Assembly (NCBI RefSeq): GCF_002954615.1
Contig: NZ_MSCJ01000001.1
Location: forward strand, 1,612,001-1,676,000
Origin: Photobacterium angustum
Lineage (GTDB): Bacteria > Pseudomonadota > Gammaproteobacteria > Enterobacterales > Vibrionaceae
Direction: 5' to 3'
Length of the DNA: 64,000 nt
The translations under genes and the position numbers were made by a program. Below the pieces are notes generated by a model, which saw only the letters and a list, made by a program, of their open reading frames with translations, did no database searches and was not told the DNA's origin. Position 1 is the first letter of the stretch. Each line of letters opens with the position of its first letter. Of the stretch, positions 28,963-39,609 are shown piece by piece.

Positions 28963-29977
28963 ACGTTTCCTTTACCTCAATGATCTTATTAATAATGTCT
29001 GTTGCCTGAGGCTGAGCAATATCTGCATTAACAGGTAAATACCACCAGTTATCTTCAGCAAACGCGTAGCACTTCACGGCATCTTTTTCAGTCATTACTA
29101 AATGCTGCCCTTGATGGGCTAACTCTAACAATGTTTGTTTTTCAAATGCTTGATGATCAGCAAAAGGCTGACATAAAACAGGGGTTACGCCTAATTGATT
29201 TAGGGTAGAAAAAAAACGAGGAGGATGACCAATACCCGCAATAGCTACGATATCTTTTAAGTCACCAATCAAGCAACGCTCACCTGTTTTCACATTAATT
29301 AAATCGGTTGGGACTAATGTCATTGCTGCTTCATTTGCTTGCGCTGAACCACCATTACAAATAAGAAAATCAACGTTATTTAAACGCTCACACGTTTCTC
29401 GTAATGGTCCCAGAGGCAATAAATGCTCATTACCAAAACGACGTTGACCATCAATCACAACAATTTCAATATCACGATCCAATGCATAATGTTGAAGACC
29501 ATCATCAGTGATGATCACATCTACGTTATGATCTAATAGCATCTTCACAGCTTCACTGCGTTTAGGCGCAACAGCAACAGGGGCGTTCGTTCTACGCTGA
29601 ATGAGTACAGGCTCATCCCCTGCAATATCTGTGCTAGTTGTTGCTTCAACGTAGTATGGATAATACGGCGCTTTGCCACCATAACCTCGAGAAACAACAC
29701 CGGGTTTTAACCCTTGCGCTTGTAGTTGTTCCACCAACCACACTACAACAGGCGTTTTACCATTGCCACCAGCGGTGATATTACCAACCACAACAACAGG
29801 TACAGGCGCGCTATACGCTTGTTTTTCCCCCGCTGTATATTGTCGTCTTTTATGCTGGCTAATCACACCAAATAAAAAACTAAGGGGTTTAAATACAGGC
29901 CAAAGCAGAATGTAAAGAAACAGCATCCTTCCTTTCGGCGGATGCTGAAACCACATTTTTTCAATAATTGAAGCCAT
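28943..29977 (-). CDS. lpxK: LpxK, tetraacyldisaccharide 4'-kinase
   Basis: Encodes 344 residues. The N-terminal membrane-associated helix is followed by the P-loop [13 protein letters not shown] (about 62-74) and [12 protein letters not shown] (about 155-166). The enzyme phosphorylates the 4' position of the lipid A disaccharide precursor at the inner membrane, the last kinase step before Kdo addition. Length and motifs are normal. The start ATG shares one base with the msbA stop. Confidence 0.96.
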   Translation of the reverse strand: MASIIEKMWFQHPPKGRMLFLYILLWPVFKPLSFLFGVISQHKRRQYTAGEKQAYSAPVPVVVVGNITAGGNGKTPVVVWLVEQLQAQGLKPGVVSRGYGGKAPYYPYYVEATTSTDIAGDEPVLIQRRTNAPVAVAPKRSEAVKMLLDHNVDVIITDDGLQHYALDRDIEIVVIDGQRRFGNEHLLPLGPLRETCERLNNVDFLICNGGSAQANEAAMTLVPTDLINVKTGERCLIGDLKDIVAIAGIGHPPRFFSTLNQLGVTPVLCQPFADHQAFEKQTLLELAHQGQHLVMTEKDAVKCYAFAEDNWWYLPVNADIAQPQATDIINKIIEVKETYGSPSA

Positions 29978-31734
29978 TAGTCACCAAACTGAATTCGGTG
30001 AAGTTGTGCATACGCACCGTCATGGCTAATTAGCTCTGCGTGAGTACCGCGTTCAACAATTTCACCATCATCTACTACTAGGATTTGATCGGCATTTTCA
30101 ATCGTTGATAAACGGTGAGCAATAACCAGTACTGTTCTGTCTTTTTGAAGCTCATCCAAAGCACTTTGAATTGCGCGCTCAGATTCAGTATCAAGTGCTG
30201 ATGTTGCTTCATCAAGAATTAACACAGGTGCATCACGTAACAATGCACGAGCAATCGCAAGACGTTGACGTTGACCGCCCGATAAACTAACACCGTTTTC
30301 GCCAATAATCGTATCTAAACCATTATCCATGCCTTTGATAAAGTCCATCGCATAAGCAAGTTCTGCGGCGCGTTCAATATCTTCACGGCTATAAGCATCA
30401 TCGCTGGCATAAGCTATGTTGTTAGCAATAGTGTCATTAAACAGGTGAACGTTTTGAGAAACGACCGCAACTTGAGCACGAAGGTTCGATAGTTTGTAAT
30501 CGCGGATCTCAGCCCCATCAAGATTAATTTCACCTGACTCAATATCGTAGAAACGCGTCAGCAAGTTCGCAATGGTACTTTTACCCGAGCCTGAACGTCC
30601 AACTAAGGCCAGCGTTTTCCCTGCAGGTAGAGTAAAGCTAACATTACGCAATGCTGGGGTATCTTTGGTTGGGTAAGTAAAGGTTACATTCTTAACTTCT
30701 ACATCACCCTTCACACGCTTAACTTCAACTTTACCGTTATCGTTTTCTGTTTCTAAATCCATTAATTCAAACAAGGTGTGACAGGCAGCCATACCGCGTT
30801 GAAATTGGGATGTTACGTTAGTTAATGCTTTTAGTGGACGCATTAAACCAAACATAGCACCAAACACAACAGCAAATGTACCAGGGGTTAATTCCGCACG
30901 CAGTGATGGCGTGTTGGCTAAAATAAGCACCACAACTAAAGCAACAGATGCAATAATCTGAATAACGGGGTTAGCAATCGCTTGAGCAGAAACAAGCTTC
31001 ATGGTCTGGCGACGCATTTGATTACTCACATTATCAAAGCGTTCTTTTTCTACTTGTTGACCACCGTAGCTTAATACGACTTTATGACCTTTAAGCATTT
31101 GCTCAGCAGATGATGTTACTGATCCCATCGCATCTTGCATATCACGTGAAATTTTACGAAAACGTTTTGATACAATACGAATACTGATAGCAACAACAGG
31201 AGCAATCACAATCAAAATTGCGGATAATTGCCAACTATTCCAGAACATCAATGCCATTAGGCCAATAATAGATGCACCTTCACGAACAATACTCACTAAT
31301 GCACTACTGGTAGCTGACGCAACTTGCTCTGAATCGTAGGTAATACGAGATAACAATGCCCCTGAAGATTCTTTGTCAAAAAAAGCGACAGGCATTTTCA
31401 TGAAGTGCTGGAATAACTGACGACGTAAACTCATTACAACGTTACCAGAAACCCAAGATAGGCAATAAGTGGACACAAAACCACTCACACCACGTAGGAT
31501 CATTAAGCCAATTAAATATATTGGCATCATCGCAAGGAAATCAGAATCGATTTTATCGAGCCCGCCAAAGCTTTCATCAAGCAGTGGCTTGATCATTGAA
31601 AGCATTAAAGTATCACCAACCGCATTGATGATAAGCGCGATAATTGCAACAGCAAGGCCAGCTTTATAAATGCTAATATAGGGCCATAAACGCTTGTACG
31701 TTTCGCTTGATGATTTTTCTGTTAATTGAGTCAT
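29977..31734 (-). CDS. msbA: MsbA, lipid A flippase (ABC exporter)
   Basis: Encodes 585 residues from the ATG at 31734; an upstream TTG would add three residues. Six transmembrane helices (about 25-310) are fused to one nucleotide-binding domain with Walker [13 protein letters not shown] near 380, signature [15 protein letters not shown] near 483, Walker [13 protein letters not shown] and the H-loop [10 protein letters not shown]. MsbA works as a homodimer and flips lipid A-core from the cytoplasmic to the periplasmic leaflet. It is followed directly by lpxK with a one-base overlap. Confidence 0.96.
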   Translation of the reverse strand: MTQLTEKSSSETYKRLWPYISIYKAGLAVAIIALIINAVGDTLMLSMIKPLLDESFGGLDKIDSDFLAMMPIYLIGLMILRGVSGFVSTYCLSWVSGNVVMSLRRQLFQHFMKMPVAFFDKESSGALLSRITYDSEQVASATSSALVSIVREGASIIGLMALMFWNSWQLSAILIVIAPVVAISIRIVSKRFRKISRDMQDAMGSVTSSAEQMLKGHKVVLSYGGQQVEKERFDNVSNQMRRQTMKLVSAQAIANPVIQIIASVALVVVLILANTPSLRAELTPGTFAVVFGAMFGLMRPLKALTNVTSQFQRGMAACHTLFELMDLETENDNGKVEVKRVKGDVEVKNVTFTYPTKDTPALRNVSFTLPAGKTLALVGRSGSGKSTIANLLTRFYDIESGEINLDGAEIRDYKLSNLRAQVAVVSQNVHLFNDTIANNIAYASDDAYSREDIERAAELAYAMDFIKGMDNGLDTIIGENGVSLSGGQRQRLAIARALLRDAPVLILDEATSALDTESERAIQSALDELQKDRTVLVIAHRLSTIENADQILVVDDGEIVERGTHAELISHDGAYAQLHRIQFGD

Positions 31735-31900
31735 GAAAACCAATTTATTTCTAATACAGTCTATATATTCTACCCTTAACTTCCCTCTCTACCAAATTTG
31801 TACCTCATCCTTTTGAAAAATTTATTTTTTGCGCAAAAAAACAACAGTGACAAGAAGAGTTTTACTTCAGTTATTAACATGCTGGTTAAAAACACAACAT

Positions 31901-34210
31901 TCATAACCAGTTAGGGCGGTACCACTGTGTGGCTGAGTGTTGTCGCTCAGTAATAACTTGGTAGTTATGATCGCTAATCGTCACGGTTATTTGCCCAGAG
32001 TTTCCTGTTGATAGCCATTCAATCCCCCGGTCCTGATACCTTGCTTGAATACTTTTTGCTGGCAAATTCCACGCATTATAATAACTGGTTGAAGCAATCG
32101 CTAAAGAGGGCTCTATCGTGTCAATTAAGGTATGAGTTGATGAGGTTTTACTACCATGATGAGGAACTAACAAAATATCAGCATCCAGTGTCGGTGCACT
32201 TTTTAACATCATCAACTCGGCAATTGCATCGATATCACCGGTTAATAACATAGATGGGCCTTGAAGATCACTGTTTTGAATATGGATAACACATGAATGA
32301 GGATTTCGAGCATGAAACACGCGCTGTAAAGGCCATTGGACAGTGAACGTTAAACCTTGCCAATGCCATGCTTGACCCTTCTGACATGGCAAATATCCCT
32401 TTTCAAAGTTACTGCTGTACTTATATTGCGGTGATAACTTTTCAGTTATGAGTGTTTTTCCACCTGCATGATCACTATCATCATGACTGATAATTAAATA
32501 ATCTAATTGCTTTATACCTAGCTGTGCCAAAATCGGTAAAATAGTGGTTTCAGCAACCGCTCTATCCTCCCATCGATTGCCTGTATCATATAATACAGCC
32601 TTGTTATTTTTGATAATTAGTACCGCTAACCCGTGTCCAACATCGATTACCAACATTTTCCAATGCGACTTTACCGGCTCTTTAATAAACCAACACAATG
32701 TAATTACCACCACTGAGCTATATAGCCACTTAAATGAAGATAAAGGCAATAACATCCATGCCACAAAAACGATGATTATCCCCCAAAGTAAAGGTGTTAG
32801 ATGCACAGACAATGGATACCACGCACCTTCTAACCATTGGATCCCTTCAACGATAGGAATTAAAGACCAGTCAGCACATTGCCAAAACAATGAAGAAATA
32901 GCTGGAAACCATAACGTGAGCAGTGCTAATAACACTAAAGGAACAGTGATGGTACTAACCAAAGGTACAGCAACTATATTAGCAATTGGGGCTGCCAACG
33001 ATAACCCACCGAACCATAACCATTGTATTGGTAACATCAGCACCAATAACCAAAGCTGAATTTTTGCTAATTGAAGTAAAAACACTTTGAAGTGATTATT
33101 CGATATCGAGTTATCAAATACGACTCTTCCAACAAAGTACCGCTGACTTAAGCTATATAGTATTAAAACGCCAACGGCATAAAACGATAGCCAGAAAGAA
33201 GCACTATAAATGGAGAATGGATCAATAAATAAACTTAGTGCTAACGCAGTTAATAATAGTTGCCAATGCCGCCAATACACCCCAGTTGTTGTCAATATTC
33301 CGAGAAATATACACATAATTAATGCACGTATAGTCGGCGTAGTGAAACCACTTAACCATGCATAGGAAAATGCGATACATAATCCTGTCAGCATCGGTAA
33401 CCAAATAAAGTAACGCTTCTGAGGCAAGAAGAGTTTAGATTTTAGGCCTATTTGCCACCCCAATAACATGGCAAGTGCTATGTGTAGCCCTGAAATAGCT
33501 AACAAATGAGCAGTACCACTGTCTCTTAAATGAAGCCAATCTTCTTTAGTTAACCCACTTCGGTCACCAAACGCTAATGCTAATAGATAAGCTTTATTCG
33601 GCATATTTTCGACATAACTTAACGCTTTATCATAAAGTCGCTGTCGCCAAGTTATTCTTGATGGGAGTAATAATGGCAACGATGATAATCGATGACGCAC
33701 CACAGCTTTACCATGAACATTTCGACTCATTGCATATTGTTCAGCATCAAATCCAGCTTGATTTACACGCCCAACAATTCGACTTAACTTAACAGGTAAG
33801 CGCCAAATTTGACCTTGTTTTAATGATGGCGCATCTCGCCAGATCAGCAATAACTTATGAGATGCATCTAAAACAGGATTATCAGGCGAAGAATGAAAAT
33901 AATTATCAACAACCTCCACCTCAATATTTGAAATTGGTATATTTTTATTTATTACAGCACTAATACGAACATTTATGATAAGATTTGTGCGATTTAGCGG
34001 AATGTCTTCAACTTTTTTAAGATATTGTTCGGCACATAACACCGCTAAAAAAGCACTTATTGAAAACCAGAAAATAAAATGGTTTTTACAATAATAAAAA
34101 ATAACAAGACTGACTATTATTGCTGTCATATACCACCAGTACGGTGGTAAAAATGATAACCAATGCAGTGAATGAAAACCTATTGCGATACCTAATGCTA
34201 TTTGTAACAT
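31901..34210 (-). CDS. comEC: ComEC/Rec2-type DNA uptake channel protein
   Basis: Encodes 769 residues. An N-terminal OB-like region is followed by many transmembrane helices of the competence domain, including LLAISGLHIALAMLLGW near 240. The C-terminal domain has a metallo-beta-lactamase fold with LVIDVGHGLAVLI and the metal-site motif SHDDSDHAGG. ComEC forms the inner-membrane channel through which single-stranded DNA enters during natural transformation and may degrade the other strand. The gene is intact. It lies upstream of msbA on the same strand across a 166-base gap, so read-through is possible but not proven. Confidence 0.92.
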   Translation of the reverse strand: MLQIALGIAIGFHSLHWLSFLPPYWWYMTAIIVSLVIFYYCKNHFIFWFSISAFLAVLCAEQYLKKVEDIPLNRTNLIINVRISAVINKNIPISNIEVEVVDNYFHSSPDNPVLDASHKLLLIWRDAPSLKQGQIWRLPVKLSRIVGRVNQAGFDAEQYAMSRNVHGKAVVRHRLSSLPLLLPSRITWRQRLYDKALSYVENMPNKAYLLALAFGDRSGLTKEDWLHLRDSGTAHLLAISGLHIALAMLLGWQIGLKSKLFLPQKRYFIWLPMLTGLCIAFSYAWLSGFTTPTIRALIMCIFLGILTTTGVYWRHWQLLLTALALSLFIDPFSIYSASFWLSFYAVGVLILYSLSQRYFVGRVVFDNSISNNHFKVFLLQLAKIQLWLLVLMLPIQWLWFGGLSLAAPIANIVAVPLVSTITVPLVLLALLTLWFPAISSLFWQCADWSLIPIVEGIQWLEGAWYPLSVHLTPLLWGIIIVFVAWMLLPLSSFKWLYSSVVVITLCWFIKEPVKSHWKMLVIDVGHGLAVLIIKNNKAVLYDTGNRWEDRAVAETTILPILAQLGIKQLDYLIISHDDSDHAGGKTLITEKLSPQYKYSSNFEKGYLPCQKGQAWHWQGLTFTVQWPLQRVFHARNPHSCVIHIQNSDLQGPSMLLTGDIDAIAELMMLKSAPTLDADILLVPHHGSKTSSTHTLIDTIEPSLAIASTSYYNAWNLPAKSIQARYQDRGIEWLSTGNSGQITVTISDHNYQVITERQHSATQWYRPNWL

Positions 34211-34241
34211 GCTGTTATCGCCATTTTAATAAATATTAATT

Positions 34242-34766
34242 ATGCCTAGACATCTTATTAAAAAGTTCTTACCAAGCCATGAAGTAATTAAGCGCCAAAA
34301 AGCACTTAAGATCTTTGGTAATGTACTTTATAACCCGAACTTATGGTGCTTAAACCGTCGTTCTGCGTCAGGTGCATTTGCCGTTGGCTTATTCATGGCT
34401 TTCGTCCCACTTCCTAGTCAAATGATTATGGCGGCTGGGTTAGCTATTTTATTTGGTGTAAATTTACCTCTTTCAGTTGCTCTCGTTTGGGTAAGTAACC
34501 CTGTGACTATGCCTGTTTTATTCTATGGTGCTTACAAGTTAGGCGCTTGGGTATTGAATAGCCCTAATGTCGCGTTCCATTTTGAGCTTTCATGGGATTT
34601 TTTACTCAACCAAATGAGCCAAATTGGTCCCCCATTTTTACTTGGCTGCTTTATTTGTAGCGTAGTATCAGCACTTATTGGCTATTTTGGCATCCGTAGC
34701 TTATGGCGTTATTCTGTTGTTAGAAGCTGGAATAAACGTAAATTCCGAATTGGTAAGGCTCACTGA
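34242..34766 (+). CDS. DUF2062 membrane protein
   Basis: Encodes 174 residues divergent from comEC. A basic N-terminus is followed by the characteristic FAVGLFMAFVPLPSQMI and VWVSNPVTMPVLFYGAYKLG stretches of DUF2062 proteins, with about three or four hydrophobic helices and a short Arg/Lys C-terminal tail. The function is unknown. It is followed by a terminator at 34796. Confidence 0.85.
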   Translation: MPRHLIKKFLPSHEVIKRQKALKIFGNVLYNPNLWCLNRRSASGAFAVGLFMAFVPLPSQMIMAAGLAILFGVNLPLSVALVWVSNPVTMPVLFYGAYKLGAWVLNSPNVAFHFELSWDFLLNQMSQIGPPFLLGCFICSVVSALIGYFGIRSLWRYSVVRSWNKRKFRIGKAH

Positions 34767-34795
34767 TTTCAATACCCTTCAAATATAAAGAATCA

Positions 34796-34823
34796 AAAGC
34801 CTCTATGACGAGAGGCTTTCTTC
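34796..34823 (+). terminator. Terminator after the DUF2062 gene
   Basis: A 9-bp stem AAAGCCTCT (34796-34804) pairs with AGAGGCTTT (34811-34819), followed by CTTCTTTC. Confidence 0.7.
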
Positions 34824-35062
34824 TTTCATCTCTATTTTTTTAGATCAAAAAAGCACATTTAATTACCCACCTGTTTCATTTCTCAAAATTTTCACTGCCA
34901 GTTCAATTTTCGTTAATACTCACTATCCCTTTTCATTACATGTTGTATTCAAAAACTTAAATTACTGTTTATCAGTAGATATTTTACTAGCTAATCAAAT
35001 AATTACGTCTAGTATTAGGAAAAACATTTAAATCACACATTTTTACTTTTAAGGTGCTTATT

Positions 35063-35623
35063 ATGGATAACCCAGTGAGTTCAATGCTTAGCAAAGGCTG
35101 GAAATGGTTTATTATTGTTGGTGTTATTGTCGCATTAGCTGGCGTGTTTGCAATTAGCTTACCTATTGCAGCGGGCATGACAATCACAACAATAGTAGGG
35201 ACTATTTTCCTTGTGATTGGTCTAGTACAGGTCTATCACACCTTTAGTATTCATGATTGGAAAACTAAAATTTGGTACGTTATTAGCGCACTATTCTATT
35301 TAATTGGTGGCTTATTTATTCTAAGTCAGCCTTTTGTTGGCTTAGTCACTATTACCGTATTAATGATTGCTACAATGATTTTCAACGGTGTTACTCGTAT
35401 GCTGTTTGGCTTTAATAGTCGTAAACACCTTGCAGGTTGGCGCTGGATTGTAATTAGCGGTTTGGTTTCGACCGCTATTGGTGTCTATTTCTTTACTCTG
35501 ATGAATAATCCAGAATTCTCTATGTCATTACTGGGTATTTTTGTTGGTGTATCGCTACTATTTGAAGGTTTCAGCTTCATTTTCATTGGTACCCAAATGA
35601 AAAAAGTGATTCAAAATAAATAA
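35063..35623 (+). CDS. HdeD-family membrane protein (DUF308)
   Basis: Encodes 186 residues from the ATG at 35063, nine bases after an AAGGTG site; a GTG inside that site is an unlikely start. Six hydrophobic helices in pairs are visible. Segments such as ALAGVFAISLPIAAG and LIGGLFILSQPFVG repeat the HdeD pattern of small glycine-rich helical repeats. HdeD proteins are linked to acid and other stress tolerance at the inner membrane, but a mechanism is not established. It appears monocistronic with a terminator at 35646. Confidence 0.85.
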   Translation: MDNPVSSMLSKGWKWFIIVGVIVALAGVFAISLPIAAGMTITTIVGTIFLVIGLVQVYHTFSIHDWKTKIWYVISALFYLIGGLFILSQPFVGLVTITVLMIATMIFNGVTRMLFGFNSRKHLAGWRWIVISGLVSTAIGVYFFTLMNNPEFSMSLLGIFVGVSLLFEGFSFIFIGTQMKKVIQNK

Positions 35624-35645
35624 CATAAAAATAGAACCTAGATAA

Positions 35646-35679
35646 AAAGCCTCAATATTTTTGATATTGAGGCTTTTTT
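35646..35679 (+). terminator. Terminator after the HdeD-like gene
   Basis: A 13-bp stem (35646-35658 with 35664-35676) with loop TTTTG is followed by TTT, giving six T in a row. Confidence 0.85.
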
Positions 35680-35791
35680 AAATTCAGTTACCGTAAAGTA
35701 TTTGCAATATTTGTATACAACTAAGCGTTTGCTTTTTAGTTGTAATTTCAGTACTAATAACGCCGCAGATTACTTTAATTAAGATATAGCA

Positions 35792-36169
35792 ATGCCGTGT
35801 ATTCAACGATTATACGTTTTCTCATTATTGCTTAGTTGCGCTTTCTTTCATCACTGTGCATCTGCAACAGCAAGTGCCATAAATACAAACCAATACCTTA
35901 TACAAACGGCACCAATAACGTCTGTTGACCCTACTTTTATATCTTCAACACAGCGCCATCGTGTTTTACTTTCATTACCTAAACTGGTGATCTCTTCGTT
36001 GTCTCATCAACGTGATCATTTGCTTGCTTTGTTACAACAAAAGAGTAATGTTTTACTATCTTACATATTGATACCTATAGAAAAATTTTGTTTAAAACGG
36101 AAAAAACTTTTACCTCTAGCCAATTTTCAATTTCGTTTTACACATAGTCGGGAGCCGCTGTTTCACTAA
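35792..36169 (+). CDS. Hypothetical exported protein
   Basis: Encodes 125 residues with a plausible signal peptide (basic start, hydrophobic VFSLLLSCAFFHHCASA, cut near 25). The remainder is Ser/Leu-rich with basic segments (KFCLKRKKLLPL) and matches no family I recognise. It ends 46 bases before the DedA-family gene on the same strand. Evidence is limited to an open frame, a signal-like start and position; it could be a non-coding open frame. Confidence 0.4.
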   Translation: MPCIQRLYVFSLLLSCAFFHHCASATASAINTNQYLIQTAPITSVDPTFISSTQRHRVLLSLPKLVISSLSHQRDHLLALLQQKSNVLLSYILIPIEKFCLKRKKLLPLANFQFRFTHSREPLFH

Positions 36170-36215
36170 CATCAACCGACTTTTTATTTTCTACTTTTAT
36201 TACAAGGACACATAG

Positions 36216-36884
36216 ATGCTTGATTCATTTGTATCTATTTTTTCTGCGCTCTGGCATCAAGATTTTGTGGCATTACAAAACCCAGAAAGCATGGTGATGA
36301 TTTATGTTTGTGTAACATTTGTCATTTGGTTAGAAAGTGCATTTTTACCGGCAGCCCCCCTACCTTGTGATAGCATCGTGATACTTGCAGGTACATTAGG
36401 TGCGATGGGGATCATCGATTTTAAATTGATTGTCTTCTTACTAATAGTGGCATCTGCCATCGGTAGTTGGCTGGCTTATTTGCAAGGTCGCTGGCTGGAT
36501 CATTTGCCAAAAGTAAAAGGCTGGGTGAATATGGTGCCACCTCATCGAATGAAGACGGTGGATAATTTACTTATTCGTCATGGTATTGTTGCATTGTTTA
36601 CCGCACGATTTATTCCTGTTGTCCGCCCTTTATTACCTTTAATGATGGGATTTAGGATTAAAAATCAGGCTCACTTTTTCCGTTTTGCTTGGTTAAGTGC
36701 CACAGCTTGGGTATTACTATTAACAGGGTTAGGTTATTTATTAACACTTCTTCCAGAAAAAATAGCCAAAGTAGCAACAATGGTATTGATGGTTGCACCA
36801 TTTGTTACTCTCGCTATTGCTATTGTCAGCTTATCAAGTACTTGGCTTTTAAAACGATTTAAAAAGTCTAAAGCACTACCTTAA
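36216..36884 (+). CDS. DedA-family membrane protein (VTT domain)
   Basis: Encodes 222 residues. The family region shows WLESAFLPAAPLPCDSIV, ASAIGSWLAYLQGRW and the later FTARFIPVVRPLLPLMMG segment with basic residues essential in DedA proteins, plus about five hydrophobic helices. DedA proteins are proton-dependent; some recycle undecaprenyl phosphate or phospholipids across the membrane. The exact substrate is not known for this member. The Vibrio homologues have a similar length. Confidence 0.88.
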   Translation: MLDSFVSIFSALWHQDFVALQNPESMVMIYVCVTFVIWLESAFLPAAPLPCDSIVILAGTLGAMGIIDFKLIVFLLIVASAIGSWLAYLQGRWLDHLPKVKGWVNMVPPHRMKTVDNLLIRHGIVALFTARFIPVVRPLLPLMMGFRIKNQAHFFRFAWLSATAWVLLLTGLGYLLTLLPEKIAKVATMVLMVAPFVTLAIAIVSLSSTWLLKRFKKSKALP

Positions 36885-36969
36885 TAACTGAAAAGTCTGC
36901 TTATAGATCACGCTTAATGCGATACGTTAAGCAGACTTGCTTTTAATGCGGCATACCATTTATCTTCTC

Positions 36970-36997
36970 CTTCTACCTTCTACCTTCTACCTTCTAC
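36970..36997. repeat. Four tandem copies of CTTCTAC
   Basis: Four perfect 7-bp units lie at 36970-36997 between the DedA gene and the outer membrane protein terminator. This is a simple sequence repeat in non-coding DNA. Confidence 0.95.
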
Positions 36998-37084
36998 AAC
37001 GTTATATATATCATCCTTACACGCTTCAACTTTATTGGATTAATGGAGCCTTTGTTCGACTTATTCACTGAATTTTAACTACAA

Positions 37085-37109
37085 AAAAACCCGCTCAAAG
37101 CGGGTTTTT
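37085..37109 (-). terminator. Terminator of the outer membrane protein gene
   Basis: Stem AAAACCCGCT/AGCGGGTTTT with a three-base loop is flanked by A and T runs on both sides. It lies 24 bases beyond the stop codon. Confidence 0.85.
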
Positions 37110-37133
37110 ATTACATCGTAATTGTGTTTAAAC

Positions 37134-37673
37134 TTAGAAGTAGAAACGAGTACCGAATACGATATTAGTTAGGCTGTTCTTAGCTTGCTCGCTTGAGTAA
37201 GAATCACCAGAGAAGATCTTATCAGTTGCGATGCTGTAGTTAACTTCAGAAGTGATAGCAACGTTAGGGTTAATAAAGTATTTAACACCAGCAGAGAACT
37301 TAGCATTTGCGCCCCAGTTGCTGTCAGAACCTTCGTTGCTTAGAGATAGACCGCCAACTTCAGCAGCAGCACCTACGTAAGGAACCCAGTTAGTAGAGTT
37401 CACGAAGTTGTACTCTGTGAATACACCTAGCTGACCGCTAAGTTCGTCATTAGCGTCTTGAGCACGAACAGTCGCAGTACCACCTACTTCCCAGTTATCT
37501 TTAACGAAAGTACCGTAAGTACCGTTAATATCAGCGTGCCAACCACTACCTAGTTTAGCGTTACCTTGTACACCGATTTCTTGAGTACCAGCTGGTAGTT
37601 GAACGGCTGCTTGTGCTGCTACAGGAGCTAATACAGATAGTGCCACTAGAAGGCTTAGTGCATTCTTTTTCAT
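37134..37673 (-). CDS. Small beta-barrel outer membrane protein
   Basis: Encodes 179 residues. The signal peptide ends in AQAA at about 22. The mature part shows alternating hydrophobic/polar beta-strands with aromatic ends and finishes FGTRFYF, the C-terminal phenylalanine typical of outer-membrane barrels. About eight strands are expected, as in OmpA, OmpX or OmpW-type proteins; I cannot fix the family. It is acidic (calculated from many Asp/Glu) and its codon usage is that of highly expressed genes. A very long upstream region precedes it. Confidence 0.8.
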   Translation of the reverse strand: MKKNALSLLVALSVLAPVAAQAAVQLPAGTQEIGVQGNAKLGSGWHADINGTYGTFVKDNWEVGGTATVRAQDANDELSGQLGVFTEYNFVNSTNWVPYVGAAAEVGGLSLSNEGSDSNWGANAKFSAGVKYFINPNVAITSEVNYSIATDKIFSGDSYSSEQAKNSLTNIVFGTRFYF

Positions 37674-38315
37674 TGTTTTTCCTAAATGTTTTTACTTTTT
37701 AAACAAGTTACCTACTTAAATGAAATCCATTTACAACGTTACGTTATTTAAATAGAGAAGTAACAATCCGTATACGACAACTTGTATCCATAAATCAGTG
37801 GCGACAAAATTAGCACGCAGTTTCATGCATGTTAAATGAAACAACTTAATTAATTTTCAAATGAACACCATTCACAATTTATAAGTAAAAAGGTTTAATT
37901 TTTCAGTAGATGACAAAAAAAGCGAATAAAAAAACAACAAAACGGTAAATAAAAAAGCATTATGAAAAATAAAATAAAAATAAAATTCACAAAAAACAAA
38001 ACATTGTGAATATTATTTATTTATCGTCCAAATAATCACCACTAAAACTCAAGTAAGAACATTTTATCAGTATGTTTTTTGTTCTTTATCTTTATCACGT
38101 AGGACACTTCATCTATTTTTCATTAACCAACCCGCTAAGTTAAATCGAATACTGACAGCAACTTTTCTCTATTAATAAGATAACAAGATCGCTTAAACAC
38201 ATATCAATAATGACAATACTTCCAGTTATTATGATTCAACAGTCGCAAATACACTTCATTGAAAAGCGAAATGTTAACACTAGAAGAATATGTGTAGCTT
38301 AATCTATAGATACAA
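37674..38315. other. Long AT-rich region upstream of the outer membrane protein
   Basis: About 640 bases with no convincing coding sequence. It contains A-rich tracts (37910-38000), an inverted repeat GTTTCAT/ATGAAAC at 37820-37842, and ATTCAC/GTGAAT at 37985-38011. It must hold the promoter of the barrel protein; the length leaves room for regulator sites or a small RNA, but none could be shown. Confidence 0.5.
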
Positions 38316-38340
38316 AAACGGAGCCAATGTGGCTCCGTTT
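38316..38340 (-). terminator. Terminator after lolE
   Basis: A 10-bp perfect stem AAACGGAGCC/GGCTCCGTTT with loop AATGT; on the minus strand a T run follows. It closes the lolCDE operon. Confidence 0.85.
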
Positions 38341-38361
38341 AATAAAGATAGTGCAATAAGC

Positions 38362-39609
38362 CTATTTAGCACTTAGCACTCTGGCAGGTTGCAAACTACT
38401 TGCCCGACGAGCTGGATACCAAGTAGCTACAAGGCTGAGTATAATTGCTGTTATAGATACAATTAACACGTCTTTATAAGCTAACTGAGTTGGTAGGAAA
38501 TCAATAAAATAAATATCTCCCGATAAGAACCGGTGACCAATTATCTTTTCTATTACTCGAACTATATGAGTTAAGTTAACAGCTAATAAACAACCAAATA
38601 TTGACCCCATCACGCTACCTAACACACCAGATAATACGCCATGCCAAATAAAGATGGATTTCACTAAGCGATCACTTGCACCCATGGTTCTTAATATCGC
38701 GATATCAGAAGCTCGATCTTTCACAGCCATCATCAAAGTTGAAACGATGTTGAAACACGCAACCCCGATAACCAATACCATGACTAAATACATAATCGTA
38801 CGAACTAACTGAATATCACGGTACATGTAGCCGTATTGTTGTGTCCAACTTTTCAGATAAACATAGACGGGAAGCGTATTACCCACCTCTTTAACAATAC
38901 GCTGCGCTTCTAGGACTTTGTCTACATTAATTTGAATACCAGAGACACCTTGCCCCATATCCATGTACTTTTGTGCATCAGCCAATGGCACTATCGCCAG
39001 TTTATGATCAATTTCTCCCCCAAGCGCTAAAATACCTGACACTTGTAATCGAATTCGATGAGGAGCCCGAAGCTGGGTCATTTCGGGGTCAGCATTAGGG
39101 ATCATTGCGGTTAACCAATCCCCCACTTTCACGTTAAGACTTTTCGCAACACCTTGACCTAAAATGACTTCTTTTTTACCTGCGGTAAATTTGCTCCACG
39201 CATCATTTAAAACATAGCGCGGTAATTCACTTACTTTAAGTTGCTCTTGAGGATTAACACCTCGAACACCGACAGCTTTTAGCTTTGTGCCTTTTTCAAG
39301 TAATGCTGTAAATTCAACATAAGGCGCAGCCGCTGTCACATCTGGATGTTTTTCTATTTGTTTAACTAACGGTTGCCAATTATTTAAAGGAGGCTCTACC
39401 GCCTGTAATTCACCTTGTGGGATCACAGATAACACACGGCTTTGTAGTTCACGTTCAAAACCATTCATTGCTGACAAGCCAACAATGATCACCGCAACAC
39501 CGACGGCAATACCTAACATGGATGACATTGAAATAAATGACACCATTCGGTTACGTTTTTTCGAACGATTAAAACGACTACCTATATATAGAGAAAGAGG
39601 GCGAAACAT
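38362..39609 (-). CDS. lolE: LolE, lipoprotein release ABC permease subunit
   Basis: Encodes 415 residues from the ATG at 39609, which shares one base with the lolD stop; a longer frame would start inside lolD. The N-terminal helix is followed by a large periplasmic domain and three C-terminal helices (about 268-405). VGLSAMNGFERELQSRVL, VLVIGVACFNIVSTLMMAV and YPARRASSLQPARVLS are standard LolE landmarks. With LolC and LolD it extracts lipoproteins from the inner membrane and passes them to LolA. Confidence 0.95.
   Translation of the reverse strand: MFRPLSLYIGSRFNRSKKRNRMVSFISMSSMLGIAVGVAVIIVGLSAMNGFERELQSRVLSVIPQGELQAVEPPLNNWQPLVKQIEKHPDVTAAAPYVEFTALLEKGTKLKAVGVRGVNPQEQLKVSELPRYVLNDAWSKFTAGKKEVILGQGVAKSLNVKVGDWLTAMIPNADPEMTQLRAPHRIRLQVSGILALGGEIDHKLAIVPLADAQKYMDMGQGVSGIQINVDKVLEAQRIVKEVGNTLPVYVYLKSWTQQYGYMYRDIQLVRTIMYLVMVLVIGVACFNIVSTLMMAVKDRASDIAILRTMGASDRLVKSIFIWHGVLSGVLGSVMGSIFGCLLAVNLTHIVRVIEKIIGHRFLSGDIYFIDFLPTQLAYKDVLIVSITAIILSLVATWYPARRASSLQPARVLSAK

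Noticed and set aside
32544..33059. 171-codon antisense frame inside comEC
   Set aside because: It lacks a ribosome site and any domain, and lies wholly within the ComEC membrane region.
36970..36997. Short repeats as a possible CRISPR array
   Set aside because: Units are 7 bases with no spacers.
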